From NCBI RefSeq assembly GCF_007829955.1, contig NZ_VIWX01000001.1, forward strand, positions 1,908,630-1,972,629: a DNA stretch of 64,000 nt. Direction: 5' to 3'. Each line of letters opens with the position of its first letter. Position 1 is the stretch's first letter. This stretch comes from Saccharopolyspora dendranthemae. Lineage in GTDB: Bacteria > Actinomycetota > Actinomycetes > Mycobacteriales > Pseudonocardiaceae. The position numbers were made by a program, and so were the translations under genes. Under the pieces are notes generated by a model. That model worked only from the letters and a program-made list of their open reading frames with translations. It did not search any database and was not told where the DNA came from. Positions 36,715 through 45,543 of this stretch are shown here, one piece after another.

Positions 36715-37636
36715 TGCCGAACCGGTGATCGTCGATCGGCTTTCCCGAGATGTCGACGGGTCGTCCCACGGGCACAGGATGAGCGGTGGGGAGCCAGCTG
36801 TGCGCGACGCGCCAGGCGGTGTCGATCAGTGCACCTGAGTGCGCGAACGAGTAGGGCGAGAGCCCGACGATGGAAGGAGCGGGCACCACGTACAACTCAC
36901 AACGCGAGGCGTTGACCTGCATGTCCAATCGAGCTGCGGACACCATCGCCGCGCCGAGAGCAGCACCGTTGACCCCGCCGATCGAACGCGGGGGCGTCTT
37001 CGGCGGTGGCCAGGTGGCGATCGAGCCGATTCCGCGGCGTCGGTCCGGGTTGAACTCGAACGGCTCCGTGCCGCCGCAAGGCAGCACGAACACCCGTTGT
37101 GCGCCCTGCTCGACCGCGCGACTGATCGGCATGAAGGCCGCCGGGCCACCATCCACCAGCCAGCGTCCACCGACCTCGACAGGGGGGAACATTCCGGGGA
37201 TAGAGCACGATGCCACGAGTGGCGGCAGTGCCGGACCGTCCTCGAAGTAGACGGCTTCGCCGGTGTCGAGATCGGTCGCGGTCACGGTCAGCGGAATCAC
37301 GGCCTGCTCCAGCCTGCGGAACGGCAGAGTCTCGTGCAGCCAGCGGGCGAGGCCTTCGTTGCCCATGACGTGGTTGGACAGACCGAGCTTGCCCGCCAGG
37401 ATTCTGGTGGGCTGGATCGGGAACACGTCCGCCCTGCGCATCGACTTCCAGATCTCGCGCAGCTTGTCGACTCCGCTGGGGGTTGGATCACCGGCCAACC
37501 ACGCCGCGTTGAGCGAGCCTGCGGAGGTTCCGACGACCAGATCGGGCTCTACGCCGGACTCGAACAATGCTGTTGCCAAACCGGCCTGGATGGCCCCGAA
37601 GGTGGATCCGCCGGGCATGACCCATGCTGTGCGCAT
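36689..37636 (-). CDS. Patatin-like phospholipase
   Basis: A 315-residue serine lipid acyl hydrolase with the Ser-Asp dyad: oxyanion loop MPGGSTFGAIQ, nucleophile elbow GTSAGS, and aspartate in WLVDGGPAAFMPI. The middle motif VASCSIPGMFPPV is typical. It has no signal peptide, so it acts in the cytoplasm or at the inner membrane face. Substrate unknown. ATG at 37636 gives the expected N-terminus MRTAWVMPGGS. Convergent with the AbiEi-like gene. Confidence 0.93.
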   Translation of the reverse strand: MRTAWVMPGGSTFGAIQAGLATALFESGVEPDLVVGTSAGSLNAAWLAGDPTPSGVDKLREIWKSMRRADVFPIQPTRILAGKLGLSNHVMGNEGLARWLHETLPFRRLEQAVIPLTVTATDLDTGEAVYFEDGPALPPLVASCSIPGMFPPVEVGGRWLVDGGPAAFMPISRAVEQGAQRVFVLPCGGTEPFEFNPDRRRGIGSIATWPPPKTPPRSIGGVNGAALGAAMVSAARLDMQVNASRCELYVVPAPSIVGLSPYSFAHSGALIDTAWRVAHSWLPTAHPVPVGRPVDISGKPIDDHRFGITDSASVF

Positions 37637-37699
37637 CAGCTCGTCCCCCTCTCCGTCTCACCTCTGCGCAAGAGTAGCGAGGAACGCGGTATCCGCAGT

Positions 37700-38134
37700 T
37701 CAGGCCTCGCCGGGGTCACCCCGTCGACGCTGGCGCTTGACCTCGGATCGTCGCTTCTTACCGGCGAGACGTCGCCTTTGCGAGCCCTTGGTCGGTTTGG
37801 TGGGCCGGCGCTTCGCCGGGGGTGGTGCGACGGCGGAGGCCAGCACTTCAGCGAGGCGTTCCCGAGCTGCCTGGCGGTTGGCCAGCTGCGCACGATGCTC
37901 GGATGCGGTGATCGTGAGCACGCCGTCGACGAGCCGGTTGCCGAGCCTCTCCAGAGCGCGAGCGCGCAGGCTCTCAGGAACGGAGGGCGATCCTGCCAGG
38001 TCGAACGACAGCTCGACTCGGGAGTCGGTGGTGTTGACGCCTTGGCCACCTGGTCCTGAGGACCTGGAGAAGCGTTCGGAGAGCTCCGCGGGCGGAATGC
38101 TCCAGCTTCTCGTGATGGACAGGTCGTCGGGCAT
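37700..38134 (-). CDS. arfB: Alternative ribosome-rescue factor, ArfB/YaeJ type
   Basis: A 144-residue peptidyl-tRNA hydrolase that frees ribosomes stalled at mRNA ends. It has the catalytic GGQ at residues 29-31 ([20 protein letters not shown]) but no codon-recognition domain, and ends with a strongly basic tail (KRRPTKPTKGSQRRR, KKRRSEVKRQRRRGD) that in ArfB enters the empty mRNA channel. ATG at 38134. It stands alone between the patatin and hydrolase genes. Confidence 0.92.
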   Translation of the reverse strand: MPDDLSITRSWSIPPAELSERFSRSSGPGGQGVNTTDSRVELSFDLAGSPSVPESLRARALERLGNRLVDGVLTITASEHRAQLANRQAARERLAEVLASAVAPPPAKRRPTKPTKGSQRRRLAGKKRRSEVKRQRRRGDPGEA

Positions 38135-38190
38135 GCCCCCAGCATGCAGCACGCGTTGTGCCCAGCACAGCGGTGCCCCGGTCCGCCAGC

Positions 38191-38235
38191 GCTGGGCCCC
38201 TTCCTGCCTGCTCGTTGACAGAAAGGGACCCAAGC
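38191..38235 (-). terminator. Imperfect terminator formed by two facing repeats
   Basis: GCTGGGCCCCTTCCTGC (38191-38207) can pair with the strand carrying TGACAGAAAGGGACCC (38216-38235), with one bulge and a few mismatches. It follows the stop of the beta-lactamase-fold gene. Confidence 0.6.
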
Positions 38236-38243
38236 TGCCTGGA

Positions 38244-39611
38244 TCAGTCGCGAGCGGGGCGCCAGCCCGAAACGCCACCGGGCACCGGTGCGGCTGGGGC
38301 ATACGGAGTGCGGGTGAAGATGAACGTGTTCAGGTTCAGGTGGTTGGGCGTGCCATCCGCGTCTCGTCCGATGCGCAGGATTTCGCCCGCGTAGTACCCG
38401 TCCAGACCCGTCCAGGTGCCGTCGCCGTTGGGGCGGAAGCGTGAAGCCCTTCCCCGCTTTCCGTGGCCGGGCCGAAGGTCGAGCAGCCCGTTGCTGAGAA
38501 CGCGCAGCACGTGTGGCGACGGGCCCCAGTACCACTCGCCGGTGAGTTCCAGCAGGCCCATGTCGACATCGGGCTGCGGCCTCCAGGGTTCCGGGATGCG
38601 CGGTTCGTGCTCGGCCAGTGCGTCGAGCAGGTCCGTTCCGAGTGCCCCGGTGACTCCGGCTGTCGTGTTGGCCATGAAGATGACCGCTTCTCGCTCTGCG
38701 GGGTCGGCCCACACGCTCGCGAGGAAGCCCGGCATCGAACCGCTGTGGCCGGCCAGGCAACGCTTGTTGTGCCGGAGCAGCTGGAGGCCGAGCCCGTAAC
38801 CGGCGCGCCATTCCAGACCGTCGTCGACCGACCCGGGCACGCGCATTTCGGCCACCGTGTCCGGGTGCAGTACCTCGTCGGTGTCACCCAGGACAAATCG
38901 GGCCCACCGGGCCATGTCATCGAAGGTCGACCACAGCTGGCCTGCGGGTGCCATCGCTCCCGCGTCTTCGGCGGGCTCGTCCAGCACCACGTCCGCCCAC
39001 GGGTGCACGGCCAAGCCCTGCGCGTGGGGCTCGACAGGCATCATCGTGGTTCGCCGCATCTCGAGCGGACGCAGAATCTCGCGTTCCATGACCTCATGCC
39101 ATGCGGCGCCACGAATCCTGGCGACCAGCTCGCCCAGGATTCCGAAACCCACGTTGGAGTAGTGGAACTGGTGGCGAGGGGTGGGCCGCACCGCGCTGCT
39201 GTCGACGGTGGCGAGGAGTTCCTCGGGGGTTCCTCCTTGCGTGCGCTCCCACCACTGACCTGCGGGCTCAGCGGTCAGCCCGCTGCATTGGCTGAGGATC
39301 TCGCCGACGCTGCGGTTTCCCAGAGCCGTGCCCGGCAAGTGGTCGTCGAGTTTGTCGGCCAAGTCGAGACGACCTTCATCACGCAGCCGCATCACGAGCA
39401 CACCGACGAACGTCTTCGTGATCGACCCGATCCGGTACTGGGTGTCCGTCGTGGAAGGCGTTCCGTTCACCAGGCCGCGGGAGTCGACCCAGGCCGTCTC
39501 CCCGTCGCGCAGGACGCCGGCGATCAAGGAAGGAACGCGGTTTTCACTCTGCTCCAGGGCCAGTCGTCGCAGCAGCACGCGCTGGGTGGAGGGCAGCAGA
39601 CTCGTCACCAT
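38244..39611 (-). CDS. Serine hydrolase, beta-lactamase class C/PBP fold
   Basis: A 455-residue protein with the catalytic SxxK as SITK (YRIGSITKTFVGVLV), the YxN motif as YSN (FHYSNVGFGILGELV), and HSGSMPGF as the likely third motif. These families include esterases and D-aminopeptidases as well as lactamases; the extra C-terminal domain of 130 residues (LELTGEWYWGPSPHVLRV) is lipocalin-like and common in the esterase/peptidase types. No signal peptide is visible, so it is probably cytoplasmic and not a resistance gene. ATG at 39611 is preferred over GTG 39617. Confidence 0.9.
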   Translation of the reverse strand: MVTSLLPSTQRVLLRRLALEQSENRVPSLIAGVLRDGETAWVDSRGLVNGTPSTTDTQYRIGSITKTFVGVLVMRLRDEGRLDLADKLDDHLPGTALGNRSVGEILSQCSGLTAEPAGQWWERTQGGTPEELLATVDSSAVRPTPRHQFHYSNVGFGILGELVARIRGAAWHEVMEREILRPLEMRRTTMMPVEPHAQGLAVHPWADVVLDEPAEDAGAMAPAGQLWSTFDDMARWARFVLGDTDEVLHPDTVAEMRVPGSVDDGLEWRAGYGLGLQLLRHNKRCLAGHSGSMPGFLASVWADPAEREAVIFMANTTAGVTGALGTDLLDALAEHEPRIPEPWRPQPDVDMGLLELTGEWYWGPSPHVLRVLSNGLLDLRPGHGKRGRASRFRPNGDGTWTGLDGYYAGEILRIGRDADGTPNHLNLNTFIFTRTPYAPAAPVPGGVSGWRPARD

Positions 39612-39699
39612 GACCACAATGCTTTCACGTCAAAGAGCCTGGGCGCGCGAATTTCACGTTCGCCCCGGCCAATGTGGAACAACGGTTCCCCTCCACCGT

Positions 39700-40659
39700 T
39701 CACGCCTTGCGGCTGCGCCGCTCGACTCCCGGGCTGATCCCCTGCTTTACGACCTCGAACCGCACGGGCAGCTTCCCGATCATGATCAACACGAGGATGA
39801 GCAGCACGAGCACGATCCAGCCGCTCCACCCCAGCAAGCCGACGCTGGCGTTGTCGACCGGGTGGCCGGCTTGGCTGAAGATGACCGCCATGGTCCCCGC
39901 GGAATTGAGGAATCCGTGTGCGATCGCGGCCGGCCACACGCTGTCGGAGGCCAGGCGCAGCCAACTCAGCAAGACCCCGACCAGCACGCAGAAGCAGCCC
40001 ATCATCAGGAATGACACCACGACGGGAACCGTCGGATAGTTGTAGCCGAGGAGCAGGATCGGCGCGTGCCACAAGCCCCACAGGACTCCGCTGATGAGGA
40101 AGGTTGCGGGTTGACCGAGTGGGAGCAACGCCTTGACCAGGTAGCCTCGCCAGCCGAGCTCTTCCCCTAGCGCGAGCAGCGTGTGAACCCAGCCGAGCAG
40201 GAAGATCTGGCCGAGCTGGCTTACCGCGAGGGTTGTCGGCGCCGTGCGGGCCTGCTCACCGACCACGGTTGTGCCCATTTGTTCCGTAAGTCCGGAAAAT
40301 CCGGTCCAGTCGGCTTCGTAGACGCCGAGCATGTAGCCGACGAGCAGCGCGAGCAGCACGGCCAGCGGCGGCCCTGCACAACCCAGGATTGCGTAGGGCC
40401 ACCACTTCTTGATGCCGTCGGCAGTGGTGATTCCCAGCGTTCGCCACGGCTTGCGGCTAGGACTGATCCATTTGTTGACCACCACCGCCGCGACGGCAGG
40501 CATGAACATCATGAGAGTGAGGGCGACCGGCGCCCATACCCACGACAGACCTTCACCCGTCAGCCAGAGCGGCGCGCTCAACAACCAAGCCGGCAGGTAG
40601 GCGAGAACGGCGAACCAGACGGTGCCGCGAACATCCACTCGATCATGTCCAGAAACCAC
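39700..40659 (-). CDS. CPBP (CAAX/bacteriocin-processing type) membrane protease
   Basis: A 319-residue integral membrane protein with about eight helices and the ABI/CPBP motifs in order: GEELGWRGYL (paired Glu and Arg), GLWHAPILL and WPAAIAHGFLN (metal-binding His/Asn). In bacteria these proteases mature peptides or give immunity to bacteriocins; the target here is not evident. The start is GTG 40659 or a nearby GTG. Confidence 0.9.
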   Translation of the reverse strand: MVSGHDRVDVRGTVWFAVLAYLPAWLLSAPLWLTGEGLSWVWAPVALTLMMFMPAVAAVVVNKWISPSRKPWRTLGITTADGIKKWWPYAILGCAGPPLAVLLALLVGYMLGVYEADWTGFSGLTEQMGTTVVGEQARTAPTTLAVSQLGQIFLLGWVHTLLALGEELGWRGYLVKALLPLGQPATFLISGVLWGLWHAPILLLGYNYPTVPVVVSFLMMGCFCVLVGVLLSWLRLASDSVWPAAIAHGFLNSAGTMAVIFSQAGHPVDNASVGLLGWSGWIVLVLLILVLIMIGKLPVRFEVVKQGISPGVERRSRKA

Positions 40660-40716
40660 TCCGGCATCTTGCCAACGATTTCTGAGTTATCGCTGAGTAC
40701 ACACCCAGGAATGACA

Positions 40717-40762
40717 ATGGGGACCTTCCTGCCACTCCTCGAAGTGACAGAAAAGTCCCCAT
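40717..40762 (-). terminator. PBP terminator formed by two facing repeats
   Basis: ATGGGGACCTTCCTGCCACT (40717-40736) faces AGTGACAGAAAAGTCCCCAT (40743-40762); 17 of 20 positions pair, the other three being A-C. It lies 13 bases after the PBP stop. Both arms are repeat copies. Confidence 0.8.
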
Positions 40763-40774
40763 GCTCACGTCAGA

Positions 40775-42880
40775 TCAGGGCGCGGGTGGCCCTGCTGGGG
40801 GTGTTCCCGGTAGTTGCGCGGTCGGCAAACCGTCGTGGATCTTGGTCATCGCGTCGAACCACGTTCGCGCCGGGACCTTGCCGCCGTAGATGTTGCCGTC
40901 TCCGCACAGGTACGGCGGCGATTCGCCGCCACCGTCACAGATGCCCTGCGGACGCTTCCCGTCGGAGTAGGTCAGGACCGCACCAGCCATCTGCGGCGTG
41001 GCGGCCAGGAAGCCCGCGGACTTGTGCTCCTGGGTCGTACCGGTCTTACCGATCATCGGGCGGGCCCATTGCACGGCCTGGGCCGCCGCGCGCGAGGTTC
41101 CCTCGGTGTCGTCCTTGCTCAGGCCTTGAGCGAGTCCGGTCGCGACGGCCGGCGACACGGCTTGCTCACATGCCGGCTCGTTGAGCTGCACTGGGTTGCC
41201 GTATCGGTCCTTGACCTCTTCGATCGGCGTTGGCGGGCAGTAGACACCGTCGCTCATGATCGTGGCCGCGACGTTGGACAGCTCCAGCACGCTGGTCGGC
41301 GTGAAGCCGAGGGTGAAGGACCCGTTGTTGCGCCGCTTGATCGAGTCTCCCAGCGAGGGCCCGTTGGACCCATCGTCCTTCAGCGTCGACCCCAGCGAGT
41401 TGACGCCGTTGATGCTCTTGCGCATGCCGAGCTTGGCGGCCATGTCGACGGCGTTGTTCAACCCCGCGCGCTCCTGCAACGCCACGAAACCGGTGTTCGG
41501 CGAGGTCGCCAGTGCGCTCTGCAGCGTTCTCGGCCCTGGCCTGACTCCCTCGGCGTTGTGCACCGTGTAGGGCGCCAACCCGTTCTTGTAGATGCGTGAG
41601 GTGTAGCTGGCGGGAACGTCGATCGTGTCGTAGATGCTCATGCCACGCTCGATCGCGGCACCAGCAGTGAAAATCTTGTAGATCGACCCGGCACCGAAGG
41701 GCTGCACTCGGCTCACGATGTCGTAGGCCGTCTGCCCCTTGCTCGGGTCGTTGCCGAAGTCGCGGTTGGCGACGAGGGCGCGGACCTTGTGCTTGTCCTT
41801 GCCGGGTTCGACGACCGACATGGCGTTGGCGATGCCCTCGGTCTGGGTCGGGACCTGCTTCTGGGCGGCCTGCTTGGAAGCGTCGGACGCCGTGCGGTCG
41901 AGAGTCGTGCGCACCGTGTATCCGCCGACCTTGAGCCTGTCGGTGTCGATGCCGTAGCGCTCGAGGTAGTCGCGGACGTAGGTGCAGAAGAAGCCGTCGG
42001 TCGTGCCGTCACCGATGCCGACGCAGCCGTTCGGCGGCCGACCCAACGGGGACAGAACACCCAAGGGCTCCTGCTTGGCGATCTCTGCGTCTTCCTTGGT
42101 GATGCGGATGTCGTTGTTGCTGTCCGCCATCAGGTCGATGACCAGGTTCCGCCGCGCGAGCGCGTCTTGCGGGTTGCTGTTGGGGTTCAGGGACCCCGGC
42201 TGGTTGACCACCGCGGCCAGCAGCGCGGACTGGGCGATCGTCAGCTTGTCGGGAGTGGTGCCGAAGTAGGTCTGCGAAGCGGCTCCGACCCCGAAGGTCT
42301 GGTTGCCGAAGGGCACCACGTTGAGATACCCGGTGAGGATCTCTTCCTTGGACATGGTGCGTTCGAGCTCGACAGCGATCTTCGCTTCGCGGAGCTTCCG
42401 GGCGACCGTGGTCTCCTTGGCCTGCTCGGCCTCCAGCTCCGTGGTGGCCGCGACGTGCACCAGGTAGTTCTTCACGTACTGCTGGGTGATCGTCGACGCG
42501 CCCTGCGCTGTCTCGCCGCTACCGATGTTGGTCGCGAGAGCGCGGATGGTGCCGTGCCAGTCGACGCCGCCGTGGTGCCAGTATCGCTTGTCCTCGACCG
42601 CTGTGATGGCGGCCTTCATGGTGTCGGCGACCTGATCCGGCCGGGTTTCGACCCGGTAGTCGCGGAAGAAGTAGGCGATCGGCTTGCCGTTGCGATCGGT
42701 GACGGTCGACACTTGCGGCATTTCGCGCTTGGCAAGCGAACTCGACATCTTCGACATGGCATTGGTGGTCTGGTTGACCATCGCCCCAGCCCCGGTCGCA
42801 ACGGGCAGCAGCAAAGCCGCCACGAGTACGCCGGCTAGGACGCACAGTCCGAACATCTTCAACAGCACGCCGCTGCGCAC
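40775..42880 (-). CDS. Class A penicillin-binding protein
   Basis: A bifunctional cell-wall synthase outside the membrane. Order: short cytoplasmic part, membrane anchor (MFGLCVLAGVLVAALLLPVA), glycosyltransferase GT51 (AVEDKRYWHHGGVDWHGT with catalytic Glu, GASTITQQYVKNYL), then the transpeptidase with SIYK (active-site Ser), SPN and KTGTT motifs, and a short Pro-rich end. I choose GTG at 42880 because AGGGG lies seven bases upstream, giving 701 residues; an ATG at 43120 in the same frame would add 80 residues but lacks a ribosome-binding site. Confidence 0.93.
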   Translation of the reverse strand: MRSGVLLKMFGLCVLAGVLVAALLLPVATGAGAMVNQTTNAMSKMSSSLAKREMPQVSTVTDRNGKPIAYFFRDYRVETRPDQVADTMKAAITAVEDKRYWHHGGVDWHGTIRALATNIGSGETAQGASTITQQYVKNYLVHVAATTELEAEQAKETTVARKLREAKIAVELERTMSKEEILTGYLNVVPFGNQTFGVGAASQTYFGTTPDKLTIAQSALLAAVVNQPGSLNPNSNPQDALARRNLVIDLMADSNNDIRITKEDAEIAKQEPLGVLSPLGRPPNGCVGIGDGTTDGFFCTYVRDYLERYGIDTDRLKVGGYTVRTTLDRTASDASKQAAQKQVPTQTEGIANAMSVVEPGKDKHKVRALVANRDFGNDPSKGQTAYDIVSRVQPFGAGSIYKIFTAGAAIERGMSIYDTIDVPASYTSRIYKNGLAPYTVHNAEGVRPGPRTLQSALATSPNTGFVALQERAGLNNAVDMAAKLGMRKSINGVNSLGSTLKDDGSNGPSLGDSIKRRNNGSFTLGFTPTSVLELSNVAATIMSDGVYCPPTPIEEVKDRYGNPVQLNEPACEQAVSPAVATGLAQGLSKDDTEGTSRAAAQAVQWARPMIGKTGTTQEHKSAGFLAATPQMAGAVLTYSDGKRPQGICDGGGESPPYLCGDGNIYGGKVPARTWFDAMTKIHDGLPTAQLPGTPPAGPPAP

Positions 42881-43133
42881 GCCAGCCCCTATCACCAAAG
42901 TGTTCGCAAGATCCGGCCGCCGACCAGGACGCGGTGCGAACCGATGCTCCCGCTCACCGATCCGAGCTGCGGAAAGAACCACCGGCTTCCACTGCGCGGA
43001 ATCTCTCTGCATCCATTTCGCGTCGCCGCCAACCAGTTCGTTGATATCACACCGAGCCGAACGCCCCGCGCGCTGCCGGGCAACTGAATTCAACTCGAAA
43101 CCGACACGGAGACGGTTCATTTAACTACACTTC

Positions 43134-43153
43134 GTGACAGAACGGTTCCCCTG
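43134..43153 (-). repeat. Dispersed repeat, copy 13
   Basis: GTGACAGAACGGTTCCCCTG on the plus strand, in the divergent gap before the amyloid-motif gene. Confidence 0.7.
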
Positions 43154-43167
43154 ATCGCGGAGGACTC

Positions 43168-43548
43168 ATGACCGACCCGTTCCTGGATTCGTTGGCCACA
43201 GCCTTGGGCGGGCAAGCCGCCACCGCTCTGGGCGCAGCTGGAACGTTGGGCTTGGCGAAGGTCCGCGACCTGGTTCGACGCAGGTCCCGGCAGGACCCCG
43301 AGACCCAAGCCGCGCTGGAAGCCGCCGAGAGCGAAGGCGCGGGACCTGCTCAGATCACCGCGTTGGCGGAACGCCTGGATGAGCTGTGCGCGGAGGACGA
43401 GGAGTTCGCGGGCGAGCTGCGGCACGAAGGCGCGGCCGTGCACAACGACATCACGGCCTCGGACAACGCCGTGGTCAACATCAACACCGGGCAGGTCGAA
43501 AATCTGGTGCAAGCCCGCGAGATCAACGGCGGGATCACCTTCAACTAG
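43168..43548 (+). CDS. Small protein ending in an amyloid-like (RHIM/BASS-type) motif
   Basis: A 126-residue protein: residues 1-90 are helical and Ala/Glu/Arg-rich (LGLAKVRDLVRRRS, AQITALAERLDELCAEDEEF), and the last 26 form a short beta-type motif (NTGQVENLVQAREINGG, core at 113-122). In actinobacteria, motifs of the VQA-x-x-I/V-x-GG kind occur at ends of signalling proteins and have been described as RHIM-like amyloid signalling sequences; the match here is by eye. The helical part may be a short effector or adaptor domain. ATG at 43168 follows GGAGG. The stop overlaps the convergent next gene by eight bases. Confidence 0.75.
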   Translation: MTDPFLDSLATALGGQAATALGAAGTLGLAKVRDLVRRRSRQDPETQAALEAAESEGAGPAQITALAERLDELCAEDEEFAGELRHEGAAVHNDITASDNAVVNINTGQVENLVQAREINGGITFN

Positions 43549-43972
43549 TGCGCTGATCCGATTCGTTGAGTCCGGCCAGGTATTGGTTGTACTCGGCGAG
43601 CACCGGATCTTCCTCGTTGTCGACCGGGGGCGCAGGAGGCGGCACCAGCGGCCGTGTCCGGCGCTTTTCCGGCTCCTCGGAGACCTCCGCTGAGCTCTCG
43701 TCCTCCGCCTCGGGCTCGCCCTCGGCGTTGACGTCCGGCTCGAGCTCTCCTCGCTGCTGCGCGCGATCCATTCGGATCAGCTTGATCCAGAGGAAGATCG
43801 TGAAGGCTCCGAACAGCGGCCACTGCAGCGCGTAGCCGAGGTTCTGGAAGCTCCCTCCCGCATCGTGCGCGCGATCCCACTGCCACACGGCGAGGAAGCC
43901 GGTGGCGATCGTGGCCACGATGAACAGGGCATGCAGAAGCAGCCAACGTGGGGTCAACAGGCTGCGCAACAC
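43541..43972 (-). CDS. Small membrane protein with SURF1-like hairpin
   Basis: About 143 residues: two membrane helices (WLLLHALFIVATIATGFLAVW and QWPLFGAFTIFLWIKLI) separated by QWDRAHDAGGSFQNLGYAL, then an acidic C-terminal tail. The first helix region LLTPRWLLLHALF...WQWDRA recalls the SURF1 family start, but the protein is too short to be SURF1. This type is widespread and unassigned in actinobacteria. GTG at 43972 is preceded at seven bases by TAGAAT, so a leaderless transcript is possible; upstream in-frame sequence is Ala/Gly-rich. Confidence 0.7.
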   Translation of the reverse strand: MLRSLLTPRWLLLHALFIVATIATGFLAVWQWDRAHDAGGSFQNLGYALQWPLFGAFTIFLWIKLIRMDRAQQRGELEPDVNAEGEPEAEDESSAEVSEEPEKRRTRPLVPPPAPPVDNEEDPVLAEYNQYLAGLNESDQRTS

Positions 43973-44114
43973 GCGTCCGATTCTAGGTGCTCGCGCCGGA
44001 CCACGACGTCCGGCATCTCCACCCCCAGAAGCCGCAGCCTCCTCCGCCTCGACGTCAGGCAACCCCTGTGGCCAACAGCACACGGGGTCCGGGCCCGTGC
44101 TGCGGCCGCGGCGG

Positions 44115-44138
44115 GTGACAGAAAGGTTCCCTTGCTCA
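44115..44138 (-). repeat. Dispersed repeat, copy 14
   Basis: On the minus strand TGAGCAAGGGAACC then TTTCTGTCAC; its first three bases are the stop codon of the MFS gene. Confidence 0.88.
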
Positions 44139-45269
44139 CGTCAACCGGCGGACGGCCAGGGCGCGGCAGGCGAGCAGCAGAACGCCGGTGATCGCGAAGG
44201 TCGCCGGGTACCCGGAGGCAGCGATGAGAATTCCGAAGCCGATCGCGCCGAGCCCGTGGCCACCGTCGTACGCGATGTTCCACGCCGTGCTCGCCGTGGC
44301 CGAGTCGACGCGTTCCAGCATCAGGATCAGCGTGGTGTTCTGGACTGCTCCGAAGCCTGCGCCGAACAACGCGGCCCCGGCCAGCGCCACCGGGTCAGCC
44401 GTCCACGCGGCCAGCGCGAGCAGCACCACTCCCATCCCTCCCAGCAGCACCGATGGCGCTAGCACCCCTCGCTGGCCGAAACGATCGCCGAGGTGCCCGG
44501 CAAGCCAGCGGCCGAACATCGTGGCGGCCGCGAAGATCAGGAGTGCGGCGGGTGCGACCGCCGGGTCAACGGCAAGCGGCAGGAATGCCGTCAGTCCGCC
44601 GGCTGCTGCCGTGTTGAACACCATGATCGTCCAGGACGGCAGCAGCGTGGCGGGCCGAGCCGGTACGCCTCGTTCCCTGGCTCGGGTACGCACTCGCTCG
44701 ATGCCCACGATCGTCAGCGCGGAGACGATGGGAACCACTCCGGCGGCCCAGAACAGCGGTCCGAACCCGATCCGGCCGCTCAACCACACCCCAGCCGGCA
44801 GCAACGCCACGTTCGGCAGGCCGATGGCGAGGCCGTAGTAGGCGGCCGCGCGACCTCGCTGGGCCACCGGCACCAGCTCTGCGGTCAGCGCCGATCCTGT
44901 GACGGTCAGCAGCCCGAAGCCGACACCGCGCAGCGCGGAGACCGCGAACAGCATCCACATGTCGCTGGAGAGCGCGAACAGCGGCGTGGGGGCCCCGATC
45001 ATGGCCGTTCCCAGTGCGAACAGTCCGCGGCAGTCGGTCCGTTTGAGCAGCCACGGCATCGCCAGCTGTGTGAGAACGGTGACGAGCATGAACACCGCGT
45101 TGGTCGCACCAGCTGCGATCTCGCCGGCTCCACCTGCGACCGCCCACAACGGCACCACCGGAAGGAGCAAGGCGTATCCGGAGAACCCGCCGATCGTCGC
45201 GATCAGCAGATAGCGGAACGATCGCTGGCGCAGCGGTGTCGCCGATTCGGGCGAGACGGGTGTTCGCAC
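44136..45269 (-). CDS. Major facilitator superfamily transporter
   Basis: About 377 residues with twelve predicted membrane helices and the MFS loop signature near helix 3 (RGVGFGLLTVTGSALTAELVP, QRGRAAAYYGLAIGLPN). Of the drug/proton antiporter type by general look, but substrate cannot be read from sequence. Start GTG 45269 has no ribosome-binding site. Its TGA begins a dispersed repeat copy. Confidence 0.88.
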   Translation of the reverse strand: MRTPVSPESATPLRQRSFRYLLIATIGGFSGYALLLPVVPLWAVAGGAGEIAAGATNAVFMLVTVLTQLAMPWLLKRTDCRGLFALGTAMIGAPTPLFALSSDMWMLFAVSALRGVGFGLLTVTGSALTAELVPVAQRGRAAAYYGLAIGLPNVALLPAGVWLSGRIGFGPLFWAAGVVPIVSALTIVGIERVRTRARERGVPARPATLLPSWTIMVFNTAAAGGLTAFLPLAVDPAVAPAALLIFAAATMFGRWLAGHLGDRFGQRGVLAPSVLLGGMGVVLLALAAWTADPVALAGAALFGAGFGAVQNTTLILMLERVDSATASTAWNIAYDGGHGLGAIGFGILIAASGYPATFAITGVLLLACRALAVRRLT

Positions 45270-45418
45270 TCGTTCTTGATAGGGGGTGCGGACATGACCT
45301 GTCCATTCGTCGGCCGCCCTCCACCGGTCAGCGCTGGGCGGGCGACGACTGCGGCACCAGACGTGGATCAGTGCGCCCACGATCTTCAACGGGCGCAGCA
45401 CACCTCCGGTTCAGGGTA

Positions 45419-45441
45419 GTGGCAGAAAGGTTCCATGCTCG
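45419..45441 (-). repeat. Dispersed repeat, copy 15
   Basis: GTGGCAGAAAGGTTCCATGC on the plus strand, between the MFS gene start and the end of the next gene. Confidence 0.7.
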
Positions 45442-45511
45442 GCGCGACCGAGAACCCCCGTGCGGGAATGTCGTCGATGCTCCGGCCCGATCAGTGCGCG
45501 TTCCGGTGAGT

Positions 45512-45542
45512 GCGTTGTCGTCCCGAGGTGGGACGACAACGC
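45512..45542 (-). terminator. Hairpin after the basic-linker protein gene
   Basis: Perfect 13-bp stem GCGTTGTCGTCCC (45512-45524), loop GAGGT, GGGACGACAACGC (45530-45542), right after the stop at 45544. Confidence 0.8.
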
Positions 45543-45543
45543 T

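Noticed and set aside
42881..43120. N-terminal extension of the PBP
   Set aside because: No ribosome-binding site at 43120; GTG at 42880 has a good one and gives the usual short cytoplasmic part.
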